From positions 682,001 to 746,000 of the forward strand of contig SKCR01006518.1 of NCBI GenBank assembly GCA_019454045.1: 64,000 nt of DNA, given 5' to 3'. The notes beneath the pieces are model-generated. The model did no database searches and was not told where the DNA came from. It saw nothing but the letters and a program-made list of their open reading frames with translations. Below are positions 1 through 11,293 of the stretch, one piece after another; position 1 is the first letter of the stretch, and each line of letters starts with the position of its first letter. Source of the DNA: Zanthoxylum bungeanum. Lineage: Eukaryota; Streptophyta; Magnoliopsida; Sapindales; Rutaceae. Position numbers and translations under genes: made by a program.

Positions 1-621
1 AAGCATCCTTACATTTTTTTTCTTTTTATTTTTTATATTTTATTTTGTATTTTCTTTCTTTTCTTTATTTTCTGCATCTCATTTTTTTCTTCTTTGTATT
101 TGTGTAGATCCAAGATGTCCTGATTGATCCTAAATGAATCATGATCCCAGACATACCACATACAGACAAATCATGTACTTGATTCTTCAAGGTTACAAGA
201 GATAGAAAACTCAATTAAAAATGAACTTGTATTTTGCCAAAGAATTTCTTGAACCATCCACATCTAGAGATTCTTCCATAAATTCTTTTCTGAGAAACTA
301 ATTCGAGAAATTGAGACTGCTGAATGAGAATTTCAATTGAGATCTGAATTGACAAAAATCAGAGGATGTTTTTAGATCTAATCACTACATTTGTGCTTTC
401 TTTCTTTATTTTATTTTATTTTGTCATTTATTTTTACTTTTTCTTTTTTCTTTTTTCTTTTTTCTTTTTTCACTTATTTATTATTTTTCTTTTTGTAAGT
501 ACTGCATTTGCATATTTAAATTTTAGCATATATTCTGGATTTTGGTTGCATAAGACATTGTTCTCGATCATGTAGCGATAGATTAAATAGAGTGTTTCCA
601 TCACCTTCATCGTCATTCAAA
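1..621 (+). other. T-rich leader upstream of a gag remnant, no gene
   Basis: This stretch has long T-rich runs (for example 15-60 and 380-500) and no convincing coding sequence. Its position just upstream of the gag start at 622 makes it the probable untranslated leader of a plus-strand Ty3/gypsy element whose 5' LTR lies outside the window. That assignment is inference from position only. Confidence 0.4.
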
Positions 622-1500
622 ATGACCGAGAACCAAAATGAAAACCTATATGGCTGAGATGAAAATTCAGTTGATCAAGTAGAACTTGAGTCTCAGTATG
701 ACGATCTTAATCATCCTATGACACTCAGAGAATTTATGAATCTCACTATGATAAGATCACCATCTTGCATTGTTTTCCCCCCATATGCATCAATTTCAAT
801 TTTAAACCATGTGCCATCCAACTTTTACCCACAATCTACGATCTAGAATCAGAAAATCCTTATCAGCACTTAAGAGAATTTGAAGAGGTATGTAATACTT
901 GCACATTTCAAAATTACAGTATGAATATAATTCGACTCAAGTTTTTTCCCTTTTATTTAAGGGATAAAGCTAAAATTTGGCTACCGAACCTTAAGTCAGG
1001 ATCCATCAGAACATGGGATGATTTGCAAGAGCAATTTCTGAAAATATTCTTTCTCACGGAATAAACTCCTTTAAGAGGAGAATCACAACTTTCACAGAGG
1101 AGTCGGGGGAAACAATTTACCAATGTTGAAAGAGATTTAAAAAGATGTTGAATGTTTGTCCACATCACGGGTTTGAAACATGGAGGCTAATTTCCTACTT
1201 CTACGAGGGTTTAACACTCCAAATTAGACAAGTAATGGAAATGATGTGTAATGGTGAATTTAAGGATAAAAGTCCCGAGGATGCATTGTATTACCCAGAA
1301 CAGATAGCAGAGAATGCACAACAATGAGACACAGTTGGCACTTATGAGTCGTCTGTAAAACCACAGGCATTTGGTAGAGGCAGGTTTAACCTTAGGGAAG
1401 ACCGTGATCTTTCTGCTAAATAGCATCTCTAGCTAAAAAAGTTGAGGTGTTAGAAATTAGAAAGTGTATAGAGTTGTTTGTGTGTTGTGCGCTTGAAGGT
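622..1500 (+). pseudogene. Decayed Ty3/gypsy gag
   Basis: Gag forms the capsid of LTR retrotransposon particles. An ATG at 622 opens a frame stopped at 652-654. Further on, three frames together resemble the plant retrotransposon gag domain (Pfam PF03732 type). Visible peptides are NPYQHLREFEEVC, then LRDKAKIWL and GSIRTWDDLQEQFL (765-1064 frame), then CPHHGFETWRLISYFYEGL and SPEDALYY (1145-1327 frame), and finally a FGRGRFNLRED-like tail. At least two frameshifts and several stops separate these pieces, so it is dead. The wording is close to Athila-type gags but the lineage is not certain. It is cut at 1624 by the minus-strand LTR that follows. Confidence 0.75.
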
Positions 1501-1624
1501 AATTTCATATTTTTCACAGTTGCACTTTTTATCCCAAAATATGTAAACCCACATTTAATTCACAAAAGAAATCATCATTTACCACTACTGATTTTGGCAT
1601 CAAAGAACCTTTTATTGGTACCTA

Positions 1625-2908
1625 TGTTGCGAGATTATCGTATCGTAAGTATACGGTGTCAAGTTTTAGTAAAAGATGAGTAGAGTGTAATCAAAATCTC
1701 ACTAAGTACTATAATTAGTAAACCTAACTTTATTTAGAAGAAACTTTAAAATAATCTAAATTAAAACTAAAAATTAAATAAGCAAGATATCAAAACGTTA
1801 AAATAAAATAAACCAAGACGAGAGAGATTCTAAAGTCTGATTTCACCTAGCTATCCCCTATATATTTGTTATGCCAATCAATTCTTATTCAGTTGCATTG
1901 TTTATAAGCCAAGAACCCTAAGTTATTCTAACTCACTCTCCCAAGTGTCGAGTGAAAATATTATCAATTACTGACTTTGATATCCCTATAAAATTCTAGT
2001 AATTAACAACGCATTACGCTCTGTGATTCTTTGTTAACGACTTCAAAGGGATTATAGGTTCTTCCGAACTCTATAAAATTCCTAGGTTATATTCTCTAGA
2101 TCCTATTCAAAATCCCATCTCCTGAGCGATAGATTCTAAACATGCATCATCTTAATTTATGGCCAACAAACAATAAGCATTAAATGCAAGAGAATATAAA
2201 TAAACTGATTCAATATTTTATAATAATTAAATTGGCATCAACACATAGGTTCAAGCATAGGTCACATCATTCTCTAGAATAATAGAGTTAGTTCATGACT
2301 AAAGATAATAATAATGAAAATAGGGTCATGAATCTAATAGAAATCATTAGAGTTAAAGAAAGAAACTATAAGATTAAACCCGAATCGAATCTCTTCGTCT
2401 TCGGACGTCACCATCTTTGTCTCCTCTTGTGGCTCTTCAATCTTTCTCTTTGGATCTCTCTAAAATATGTTTTGAACTCTTTAGTTGTGTATTATTCTCC
2501 TCTTCTAGGGTTTTGGACGAGCTTCTATATTTATAGGGAGGTCTTGGAGTCTTTATGCTTATAGAATAACTATTTCTAATATTTATGGGGCTTCTGTCGC
2601 AGCGTCGCGATGCCAAATCCTCGGGAAAATCTATGAATCCATCCTGGTGGGGCGTCGCAACGCCAAAAGTGGTGTCGCAATGCCACCCTATTTTTCAAGA
2701 TTAGTGTTTCTGCGTATTTTAGCCTCCGTGCGTGCTTCTGGTGCGTCTGTAAGGTCCATAAACAAGTTCATTTGCCCCAAGATCCATATCTCAATGCTTC
2801 CTATCAATAAAACAAAAAAGAAACTATAAAATATATTAAATGACATGGAATCTAACTAAATAATAAGCTAAGAATGCAGGAATAAGTGGGTATAAACCGC
2901 ACTTATCA
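1625..2908 (-). mobile_element. 3' LTR of minus-strand element H
   Basis: Read on the minus strand the segment starts TGATAAGTGCGG and ends in CGCAACA, the TG...CA form of an LTR. It lies directly next to a polypurine tract (2909-2922). The length is 1284 bp. On the minus strand the U3 region contains three copies of a near-palindrome around GCGTTGCGACGCC (about 2590-2690), also present in the LTR of element B. The partner 5' LTR is not in the window, so there is no target duplication to check. The 5 bases at the left edge are ACCTA. Confidence 0.75.
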
Positions 2909-4233
2909 AACACCCCCAAACTTAAGATTTTTCTAGTCAAGAGTAAAAGACTAAATAAAAATAAGCAAACAAAATTAACTAGGCCACTTTCGTAGGGATC
3001 ACGATTGCATTTAGCATATGAAACAAGCCTATAAACCCATTGGCGGCCATAGTGGACAAGTTATAGTCTCGTGAGGGCTTGCAGCGATGACACCCGCAAA
3101 CGTCATTCACACACATGCAATCATGCAAAATAATAAAATAAAATAAAATAGTCCTGATAGTTACGAATAATATTGTCCTCAAGAATGCCTACCAATGAAA
3201 TCAAAGAACCTTCAAAGTACTCAATGCAACTTAAATCCAAGTTCTTGTATAAATTATTTAAGCCAGACTCATAATATGTGTGTGTGTAAAGGTTCATTTA
3301 CAGCTCGACTCTTAAGTAAGCCAACTCAATGATTTCATCTCAAAAATTGAGATCTGATGGGTCAAACCAACCTAGATATCTCAAAAGTACTATGTAATTG
3401 CCTTTCTTTGCTCAGTATGGTATGATTTTTTCTTCTTTTTCTTTTTTTTTTTCGTTTGTTTCCAAGACACCTACCCTTTAAGGTAGCATTTTTCCTCATG
3501 ATGGTCATAAAACTTGCCCATCGATAGCTCCACGCTTATCGGTTATAGGTGATTTAACTTTTTTTCTTTCTTTTCTCTTGCTTTCATTCTTTTTCAATCA
3601 ATTTTTTTTCATTTTATTTTTAACCATACCATACATCATAACACTAGAAAATCGAGATAGACACCTAAGCAAATGGTCATTCATCGGCAAGCAACTTCTT
3701 CAACTAGTCATTTTGCCAACTACCTAGGTTCTTACTGCTAAGAACCTATTATTAAGTGCTTACGAGTCTAACCTAGATCACCTACTCAAGGCATCAGATA
3801 AAAGTAAATTGGGCACTTATCATTTCTAAGATTTCATTATAAAGTCAACAATACTCATCATTTAGACATATGTTTTTAAATAAATAGTAGGAACTATCAC
3901 TACATGCACACACCCCCAAACTTAAAACTTGCATTGTCCTCAATGTAAGATAAACATAAAGAAACAAAAGTAAGGAACAACACTACCATGCATGGAATTG
4001 AGCAGGCTCCTACTGGTCAGAATTTGGTTGTGCGGGCTGTGTGGTTTGTGCTAACACCTACATAAATACACATGCAAACTAATAAACTATCAAATAGCAA
4101 ACAATAAAATAAAACTAAAGTAAAGAAAAATAAAAATAAATAAATAAATAAATGCAAGGGTTGCCTCCCCGTTAGCGCTAATTTTAATGTCTTCAGCCAG
4201 ACGCAACCACCCAAATGGTCATGGTGGCTTCCG
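2909..4233 (-). mobile_element. 3' internal remnant of element H
   Basis: Read on the minus strand this matches the 3' half of element A in order. The block GGGAGGCAACCC is at 4158-4169 (14481-14492 in A). A hairpin CATTGAGGACAATG (3932-3945) is followed by a polypurine stretch (3909-3921). A roughly 120-bp block near 2975-3100 matches 17160-17280 of A, and the terminal polypurine tract is at 2909-2922. No ORF is supported. A LOG gene like that of A is not seen here. The right side is cut by the LTR of element D near 4234. Confidence 0.7.
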
Positions 4234-7200
4234 TGTAGATCGGTGTAGGAGCGAAGCGGGGTTTACCGCTATGCCTATGATGTTCGGCGACCACAACACA
4301 GTTGGGCTTGCAGCTCGTAGATAGTACGGATTAGCCCGCTGGGGACTAAACCGGAGAATGAATGAGTCGCCACCCAGTGTGAACTGGGAAAGATTTAAGG
4401 CCGCACTCACCCCTCACAAGGGAAGACCTCAAATCGTTGGGTTCGGAATGGTCCCTTACTTATGCTAGTATAATGTACGGGTTCACACATGTTGGATTTT
4501 ATTGATGTCCCAAGACCATTTTTAAGCAATGAAATGAATAAATATAACTAAGAAGCATGGCGGAAACATACTTACAAAGATCGGTTTGATGTGATGCTCA
4601 ACAAAATGAACTCCTCCAAGCTCCAAAGATTCGGCCAAGAGAGAGTTTTGTTGATGTAGATTCGGCCAAAGGAAAGAGAAGATCCAAGATCCAAGCTTTA
4701 CAAAATCCAAGCTCTAAGATTCGGTTCCCTATCACCTTGGTTTGATCCTTGAATGTGCTAGGAAAAGGAAGAAAGAAAATCAACTCTTCCTTCACCACTT
4801 GAGGTTCACGGTTTTGCAAGAGAGAGAGAGAGAGTTTTTGTTTCTTTTGTTTTCTTTAAAAATAATTACCCAAAAATTTGGTATATGCTTTACAAAAGTC
4901 AAAGCAAATTTTTGGCTCCAAAATGGCATTAAATGCCCACAACTACTTCCATCATGAATAGTGACTGCATGTCACTCACCAAAAATGTGACAAGCCATCA
5001 ATCACTAAAGTGACAAGTGATGTGATTCGCGATGTGACTTGTGGGCCCCACTCGATTCAAAATGCGAGTGTGTCCGCAAACACTTTCGGGCTCGGTTTCG
5101 CTAATTCCGAATTAACGAATTTCCTTCGCGACGTAATTAAATAATTATGCCTAGCGAAATTACTATTCACGTCGCTAACGAATCAATTCTAAATTAATTC
5201 GTTTGCCCAAATTAAAATCCGATTTTAATTCCGCGTCGAAATCCAATTTCGTTTAATATATCGAATATATTATTTTATCGATTAATTCCAAATTAATCTT
5301 TCTCTCTCTTCAAATAGTACTTTATCCAAGATAAAGTTTCTCCGCAATTAATCCTAGATTAATAAAGTTCGAATCAAACGTCATTGGTGAATCTTCGGGA
5401 AGCGACCCAAGAGATCCCTAGATATGTTGGCAGTAAATACAGTCGTCGGACTATCCGAACACGTACTTACCTCGTACTACGTTTTTACCGATTTACAAGA
5501 CAAGGTTGGCTTCTAGCAAAGCGCCATGCCTACCCAATTCTCCAGAAATATTCTTACTGGAATATACGATCTTTATCAGGCGTAGTATACCGTAGTATTG
5601 TGTATTGCGATCCAGTATCTGATGTCACGTGCAAGGCCTGGGGCTGGAATAGTGTCTGCCTCGTACGAAGCACATATCGGATATCAAGCAACTAGTCTCT
5701 TTGATCGGATAATCATGACCTTGTCATATTATCCCGATGGTTGCAACACAATAGAGAACTAATTCTGAATTCCTGCGTGATCATCATCTCCATATGTCTG
5801 AAGTGATACTTCCGTCTTGACATCACATCCAATACACTACGATTCTCAATAAACCCAGTAGAGGCGTACACAGAACATGTTAAAGCCCTGGACTACCAAA
5901 ACTAAAGTTTACCGATTGTCGCAAGTATTAGCGATGCAAGTCTCAGGTTAAGACCAAATAAACCTACCCTGAAGCGGACTCCCATAGACACATATACATA
6001 CTACCAATTGGATTCCGCGGGGTCTATCCAGAGCGAAGCTGTTTTCCATACCATCGGTAAAACACAACCTCCTATCGCACTTGCATAAGTATCCAATACT
6101 TAAATATATGAGAATTATGCCGTTATGCCCTCACAACGCGCACAAGTGCAATACTAGTCTATTCCGCATTATCGATGTCCAGTCTCGATAATACTACAAC
6201 TAGGGATATTTAATGATTAAACCTTTATGGATTGATACTGTCTCATATCATCTCAATCCGGAACTAATCATATGGACTTTTACCATTTATATATCAAAGT
6301 AAATAAATTACAAAATGGTAAAAGGCAATTTCATTACTACATAGTTAATTTTGTAAAAAAACACAATGTTTTTTACAAACAGTGACGCTATGGGTCATTA
6401 CTGTCCAACAACACAATGGTATAGTCAAGTCTTAATGCAATTCATGCATAAAAGAGAATAAAAAAAATGTAATAACATACCCAACCAAAATAATAATCAT
6501 AATAACATGATTCCAAAAAAATATTAAATTAAGAAATACGAGATGCGATAATGAAAATTATAATAAACAACTAAAAGTAGGAAAAATGTCAAGAATAAAT
6601 GTCAATAATGAACAGTCGTGCGTGATGGGCTATGGAAATAATAATGATCATAACATAAAGAAAATAATTCAAAAACAAATGATTCATTAAGATAAACGGC
6701 AAACAAGAAGGGGGTCAATCACGCATATATGAGTATTTCCCGCGTGGCACGTGGAGTTGTATCCCAAGTACAAACCGCACTATCGTCCATTCAGATTCGG
6801 CTACGGGATTTACGTCTGGGTTTCCATCCGATATAGCGCAAGGGATAATAACACACATAATCATCAATGTAATGTAAACGGACATAAAAAAATAGACGCG
6901 AAATAATGTAACAATGCATATACGTATAATCATGAACGAACATAAACAAAATAAGAAGAAATAATAAAATAACAATAAAAGTGAAAAAATAAATTAAAAA
7001 GGTAAATAACAAAATGCTAAAGAAGAAATGTGTCCAGAGATTTGGCCATTTTTGATGTAGGACTTCGCATACCCGGCTGGACGTATTTCACGTCCAACCA
7101 TACATACATCGTCCGGAACTGTAAAAATAATGTATGGTGAGGGTGCCCTCAGGTCTTACCTTTTAAGTTGCTTTCTCGGAAGTGTGTTAGGCTATCGCCG

Positions 7201-7997
7201 GAAGATTCGCTGGTTCGCTATTTCTGGTTGCTTGTTCACTGTTTCTGGTTGCTGATTCGCTGTTTCTGGTTGCAGGTCGCTGTTTCTAGTTGCTGTTTTG
7301 GTTTCTGGTTTGTTGTTTCAGTTTCTAGTTTGCTGTTTCGGTTTTGGGTTGTTGTTTTGGTTTCTGGTTGCTGTTTCGGTTTCGTTGTTTTTTTTGGTTT
7401 TTTCTTTTTCTTTCGGTTATTCTCCATTTTTCTTCCTCTCACTTTTCTCCGATTCTCCTCTTTCTTTTATAGTTGTTGCCCCTAGGGTTTTCTTCAAGTT
7501 ACCGCCACTCTCTTTATGGTAGCATCTCTTCTTTCTTTTGTGTCAAGATCTTCCCTCTCCATATAAGGTGCTTAAGGTATCTATAAGGGAAACTCAAGTC
7601 ACTTATACTAGGAAGTGAGAATTCTTTCTAGTTTGGGTCTAGGATCTTACATATTTGGCAAGAAGGGGATTTCAAATCTTTGTTTAGTTTGGCAAGAAGG
7701 GGATTTCAATTCTTTGTTAAGTTTGGCAAGTGATGAGAGGATTTGCGTGTATGGGGTTTTGGGCTGCATGGATTGCATGGGCCGATTGCATGGGCTACAT
7801 GGGCCGAGGCTAAAGTTTGAAGTAGAGGCTTGACTGAGTGAATTCAAGGCAGGCTAGTGATTCTGAATCCGATGAGGGGCTAATTTTACAGGTTTTCCTT
7901 CATTCTGGCATTCATTTTTTGCAACTTCCGTAACTTTTCAGGTAGTGCCTCCATACGAGGCTCATCATCGGGTTCATACAAAAATACAGTATCTACA
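4234..7997 (-). mobile_element. 3' LTR of old Tat element D (interrupted)
   Basis: The right boundary at 7997 is firm: CTACA is followed by a Tat-type polypurine tract, exactly as at 40217 in element E. The left boundary is 4234 or 4244 (two possible TGTAG starts). Homology to the LTRs of E is patchy: 4330-4470 matches 36750-36890, and 6746-6838 matches 37148-37240. A solo LTR (4490-6410) interrupts it; without that insert the LTR is about 1.84 kb. It also holds CTGTTT-rich simple repeats (7200-7390) and a roughly 34-bp tandem repeat around TTTGGCAAGAAGGGGATTTC (7651-7735). No gene is supported; the ORFs in it are low complexity. Confidence 0.75.
4490..6410 (-). mobile_element. Solo LTR, probably Ty1/copia, ACACA target duplication
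   Basis: The 1921-bp segment begins TGTTGGA and ends TCCAACA and is flanked by perfect 5-bp repeats ACACA (4485-4489 and 6411-6415). That is the footprint of an LTR retrotransposon reduced to one LTR by recombination. There is no internal region, primer site or coding sequence. Orientation is inferred as minus because TGTTGGAC starts and GTTTCCGCC-type ends resemble plant copia LTRs, but this is weak. It inserted into the LTR of element D. Confidence 0.8.
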
Positions 7998-8018
7998 GTC
8001 GCCCCCACTTTGATGGGG
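7998..8018 (-). promoter_or_regulatory. Polypurine tract of element D
   Basis: On the minus strand the sequence CCCCATCAAAGTGGGGGCGAC directly abuts the LTR start TGTAG. The same sequence abuts the LTR of element E at 40218. It would prime plus-strand DNA synthesis during reverse transcription. Confidence 0.8.
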
Positions 8019-8084
8019 CTTGTGCAGTGTGTGACAGTGACAACCTTATCAAATTCATGCATGCATTTTTACTTACCTAATCGG

Positions 8085-8475
8085 TCCTCATTCTCGAGAC
8101 TCTTTGCTTGTCCTCTTTCCCGAGGTTATTCTCCATTCTCAGAGTTCCTCTCCATTCCCAGAGTTCTTCATCCTCATTCCCGAGGTTGCTTTATTTGTCT
8201 CCGTTCTCGAAGTTCATCTCTATTCTTGGAGTTGCTCGTCCTCATTCCTGAGGTTTTTCTCTATTCTCGGAGTTCCTCTCCATTCCTGGAGTTCTTTGTC
8301 CTCATTCTCAAGGTTGCTCTATTCCTCTCCATTCTCGGAGTTCATCTCTATTCTTGGAGTTTCTCATCCTCATTCCTGATGTTCATCTCCATTCTTGGAG
8401 TTGTTCGTGCTCATTCCCGAGGTTCCTCTCCATTCTTGGAGTTGCTCGTCCTCATTCCTGAGGTTCCTCTCCTTT
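8085..8475. repeat. Tandem repeat array in 3' UTR of element D
   Basis: About a dozen degenerate units of 30-40 bp alternate CTCCATTCTTGGAG-like and CCTCATTCCTGAGG-like words. Each word is a small inverted repeat with complementary ends (CTCCA/TGGAG, CCTCA/TGAGG). The array lies between the polypurine tract and the integrase end, the hypervariable position known to carry tandem repeats in plant Tat/Ogre elements. The long ORF through it is a by-product of the repeat. Confidence 0.8.
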
Positions 8476-8759
8476 TTTATAGTTGTTCGTCCCCGCCACT
8501 TTTTCTTTTTCTTCAAAGCCTGCGAACACAAGAAAACAATTGTGTGTATGCGACATGTGTGAATTTATGCATGGATGCATTCCCTACTCTGATGGGGTTT
8601 CTTTATCATATTGTCTTGATGTCATCTTTGGTTAGGCATTCCTTGTGCTAGAGGGTTTTCTTCACCCCTTTAGGAATCCTTTTGGCATTTGGTGCCCCTT
8701 TGCCTATAAAAAGATTTGGGTGCCCCTTTGGCCTGCTTACAGTTTCCTTCTGCCAATTC

Positions 8760-9790
8760 TCCTTCGGTGATTGCTCAGTCCTCTTTGGTCCCATGGATCA
8801 ATATCCCGTTGTGTCCCTTATCCGCGGGGGGGGGGGTGGTAACACTGGTCATCCCCAGACCTGGGTCAGCTTTCTGCCCAAAGCTACCTACACCAGCTCA
8901 ATGTGGATTACGCCTTTTTAAAAGCGACCTCATCTTTTTTGGATACTGAGAATAATGTCTTCCGATTCCCAGATTTCAAAATATACCCTCTCCATGAGGA
9001 GTGAAGTTTTATTCTATATCTTAGCCCAATACCTCTTAGTGGGTTGTGATAGTACGAAAGGCGACTATCGTTTATTGCACATCATCGAGGGAATCTGATG
9101 TGGTCATGATCATTCCCCCGTTATCTTGCCTGAGACGCTTCATGGTTTAGACATGATAAAACGCCATCTTATAAGCCGGTTTCTTGGGAGTCCCCTTATT
9201 TTGCAGGTTCGTTCTATTTTTTCCCTAAGTGGTCCTTTTGGATTTTCAACTTAGCGGATTGCTCTATCTTGCCTGAGTCATCTTTTCAGATTTTCAACTC
9301 AGCGAGCTAAATTTTTTTTTTCAGATCTGGTTTCAAGACACGTTAAGGCTTATGGTTCCTCCTCCTGCTCTTATCTTTATTTCTTATAGCCCTCGTCACC
9401 ACCTTGCTCGGGCCTTAATGAAGAAAAACCTTCTTATACGGAATGGCATGAGTGGCTGTTGCGCCTTACTACTGTAAATATCACGTGGATGTGTCCTTGG
9501 TGGTATCTTAGTCATGTCATTGTGGATTTCCTCGGGCACTGCGTTCCCCTTCCCGGTCTACACTCCAGCTCATTCTATCTTCCCGCCAGGGTTCCTCAAC
9601 AATATGGGTGTCTCTATCACCCTCTCCTTGGACAATGCACTTTCCAAAGTAGGCCTCTGTCTCACCGCCTCTTGGACCATTTCTATACCAAGTGGTCTCA
9701 ACGCCGAACATGGCCCGTTGCTGCCCTGAGGCCTCCCAATGCTCATTCTCCTAGATCTTCTGACTTTGGTCCAGCATCTAAGAAATAAAA
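8760..9790 (+). pseudogene. Antisense plant-mobile-domain (PMD) ORF remnant
   Basis: On the strand opposite to element D, broken frames spell peptides resembling the plant mobile domain family (PF10536). A first part reads like SFLDTENNVFRFPDFKIYPL (near 8920-8990). A clear C-terminal part reads EWHEWLLRLTTVNITWMCPW, then WYLSHVI, then FYLPARVPQQYG, then HFYTKWSQRRTW (about 9439-9720, in the frame that ends at 9788). Tat-lineage retrotransposons are known to carry such antisense ORFs between integrase and 3' LTR, which is exactly this position. Frameshifts and stops make it non-functional. Element E lacks it, having only 750 bp in the same interval. Cellular PMD proteins (MAIN/MAIL type) act in silencing, but no function is claimed for this remnant. 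Confidence 0.6.
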
Positions 9791-10058
9791 GACGTGATTT
9801 GTGATTATTTGACTCTAATCTTTCCCGGTTAGCTGGGATTTATGCAATCTATGAACATCTTGAACATTTATTTCAATAAAGGCGTTTGTATTACTTCTTA
9901 GTACATATATAGGAAATAATGAACTGCGTTGCAATGATACCTCTGTCGCTAACTGTTCCTCACAGATTTTACAATTAACCATTTTTCTTACTCACTCATG
10001 CTCTATATTTTGCTTGGGCTGTCATTTGCGGAATTTCAACCCAACGAGCCTTTTTTTT

Positions 10059-10375
10059 TATGCAAGGTATTGTTTCAGCCTGTCCACGTTGATGGGCTTG
10101 GTGAACTCATTCCCTTCCAAATCTGACAGTCTCACTGCCCCATTCCCCATCACCCTTTTGACTAGGTAGAGCCCTTCCCAATTGGGCCTGAACTTTCCCC
10201 TTGGGTCCATTATTAGTGGCTTCGACTACTTAAGTACTAGATCACCTTCCCCGATCTTGGTGGGAGGCACCTTCTTGTTGAACGCCCTGACCAACCAATT
10301 CTGGTATAGCTGCATGTGGTCCAAGGCCTTTATCCTTTTCTCATCCAGTAATGCTAGTTGCTCGAAGCTCTGAAG
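10059..10375 (-). pseudogene. Integrase C-terminus of element D (left part)
   Basis: On the minus strand this reads as the C-terminal chromatin/DNA-binding part of a Tat integrase, ending in a NVDRLKQYLA-like tail with a TAA at 10059-10061. It is parallel to the end of the E integrase (40967). A frame begins QSFEQLALLDE at the copia junction. The rest of the integrase resumes at 33486, so the copia element F split this gene. There are scattered substitutions relative to E. Not functional. Confidence 0.85.
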
Positions 10376-11293
10376 TGTTGGGGTTGGTGCTCAGAGCGCC
10401 AATTCCCAGTTGTATTTCCTTGAAAATACTATTGTAAAATGTTTTATTATGAATAAAATTAGTAGTTTCTGTAATATAATATATCTTTTAATATGGTAAA
10501 GACGTAATAGGCCTTAGGATGATTAGTCATGATATTGTTGCAAAAGCGTCGCAACTGATATTGAGTTGTATCATGACGTTGTCATTCTCATATGGTTCCT
10601 CGTCAAGGTTTACACTATTTGGTCAGTAAAGTAAACCTATTGAGACCGGTACATGTCGTATACTGGAATATATGATTCCAATCGTTTCTCAATGAACCAT
10701 GAGTCTTGGGGACTCGTATAGACGTGTAGGTGTTTATAGCGGATAAACACTGAATGACTCATCGAAGATTCTTAATAGATGGTACACCAACGTCAATAAG
10801 AATTTTCTCGGGTTGAGTAGCATTTGTGATTCTTCGACTTGAGATACCACCGTGGGCACATGAGACATCTTCCACACTTAGATGGCAGTCACATCACTGA
10901 TCTATTTAGATCATACATCCACCTGTTCGTTGGGTGTGGACAGATCCTCAGGGTGTCATGTGTGTCGAGATATGATCCGTCAGTTCTGTGTATAGAGCAT
11001 AGGTAGTCCATATATAATTAGCAATCAGATAAAAACCATGGGCCTGTGGTACACTTTAGAAGTTAGTTCTAAGTGTTGTTTTACAGATTTCTAATAGAGA
11101 CGTCGACGGTATTGTCCCTATAGAGATTTGACCTTTACAGCTATATCTCTGGGATATATCCGGATACCTATGACGGAAGAATTATACATTTTTCATGACC
11201 TCGACCTGTATGATTCAGCGAGTTTATCCGTGGTCGACATAATTTACGGGTGGGTAAATTATGGACACGAAATTGGATTTCGTGATGGATATG

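Noticed and set aside
366..575. 69-codon Phe-rich ORF
   Set aside because: It is the translation of a T-rich low-complexity tract; no domain and no conserved context.
5384..5695. 103-codon ORF in the 1.9-kb solo LTR
   Set aside because: No domain, lies within LTR sequence with no sign of coding bias; probably chance.
7168..7522. Hydrophobic ORFs resembling membrane proteins
   Set aside because: They translate CTGTTT/GGTTTC simple repeats within the D LTR.
8010..8651. 213-codon Ser/Leu-rich ORF
   Set aside because: It translates the tandem repeat array in the 3' UTR of element D; periodic sequence keeps the frame open by chance.
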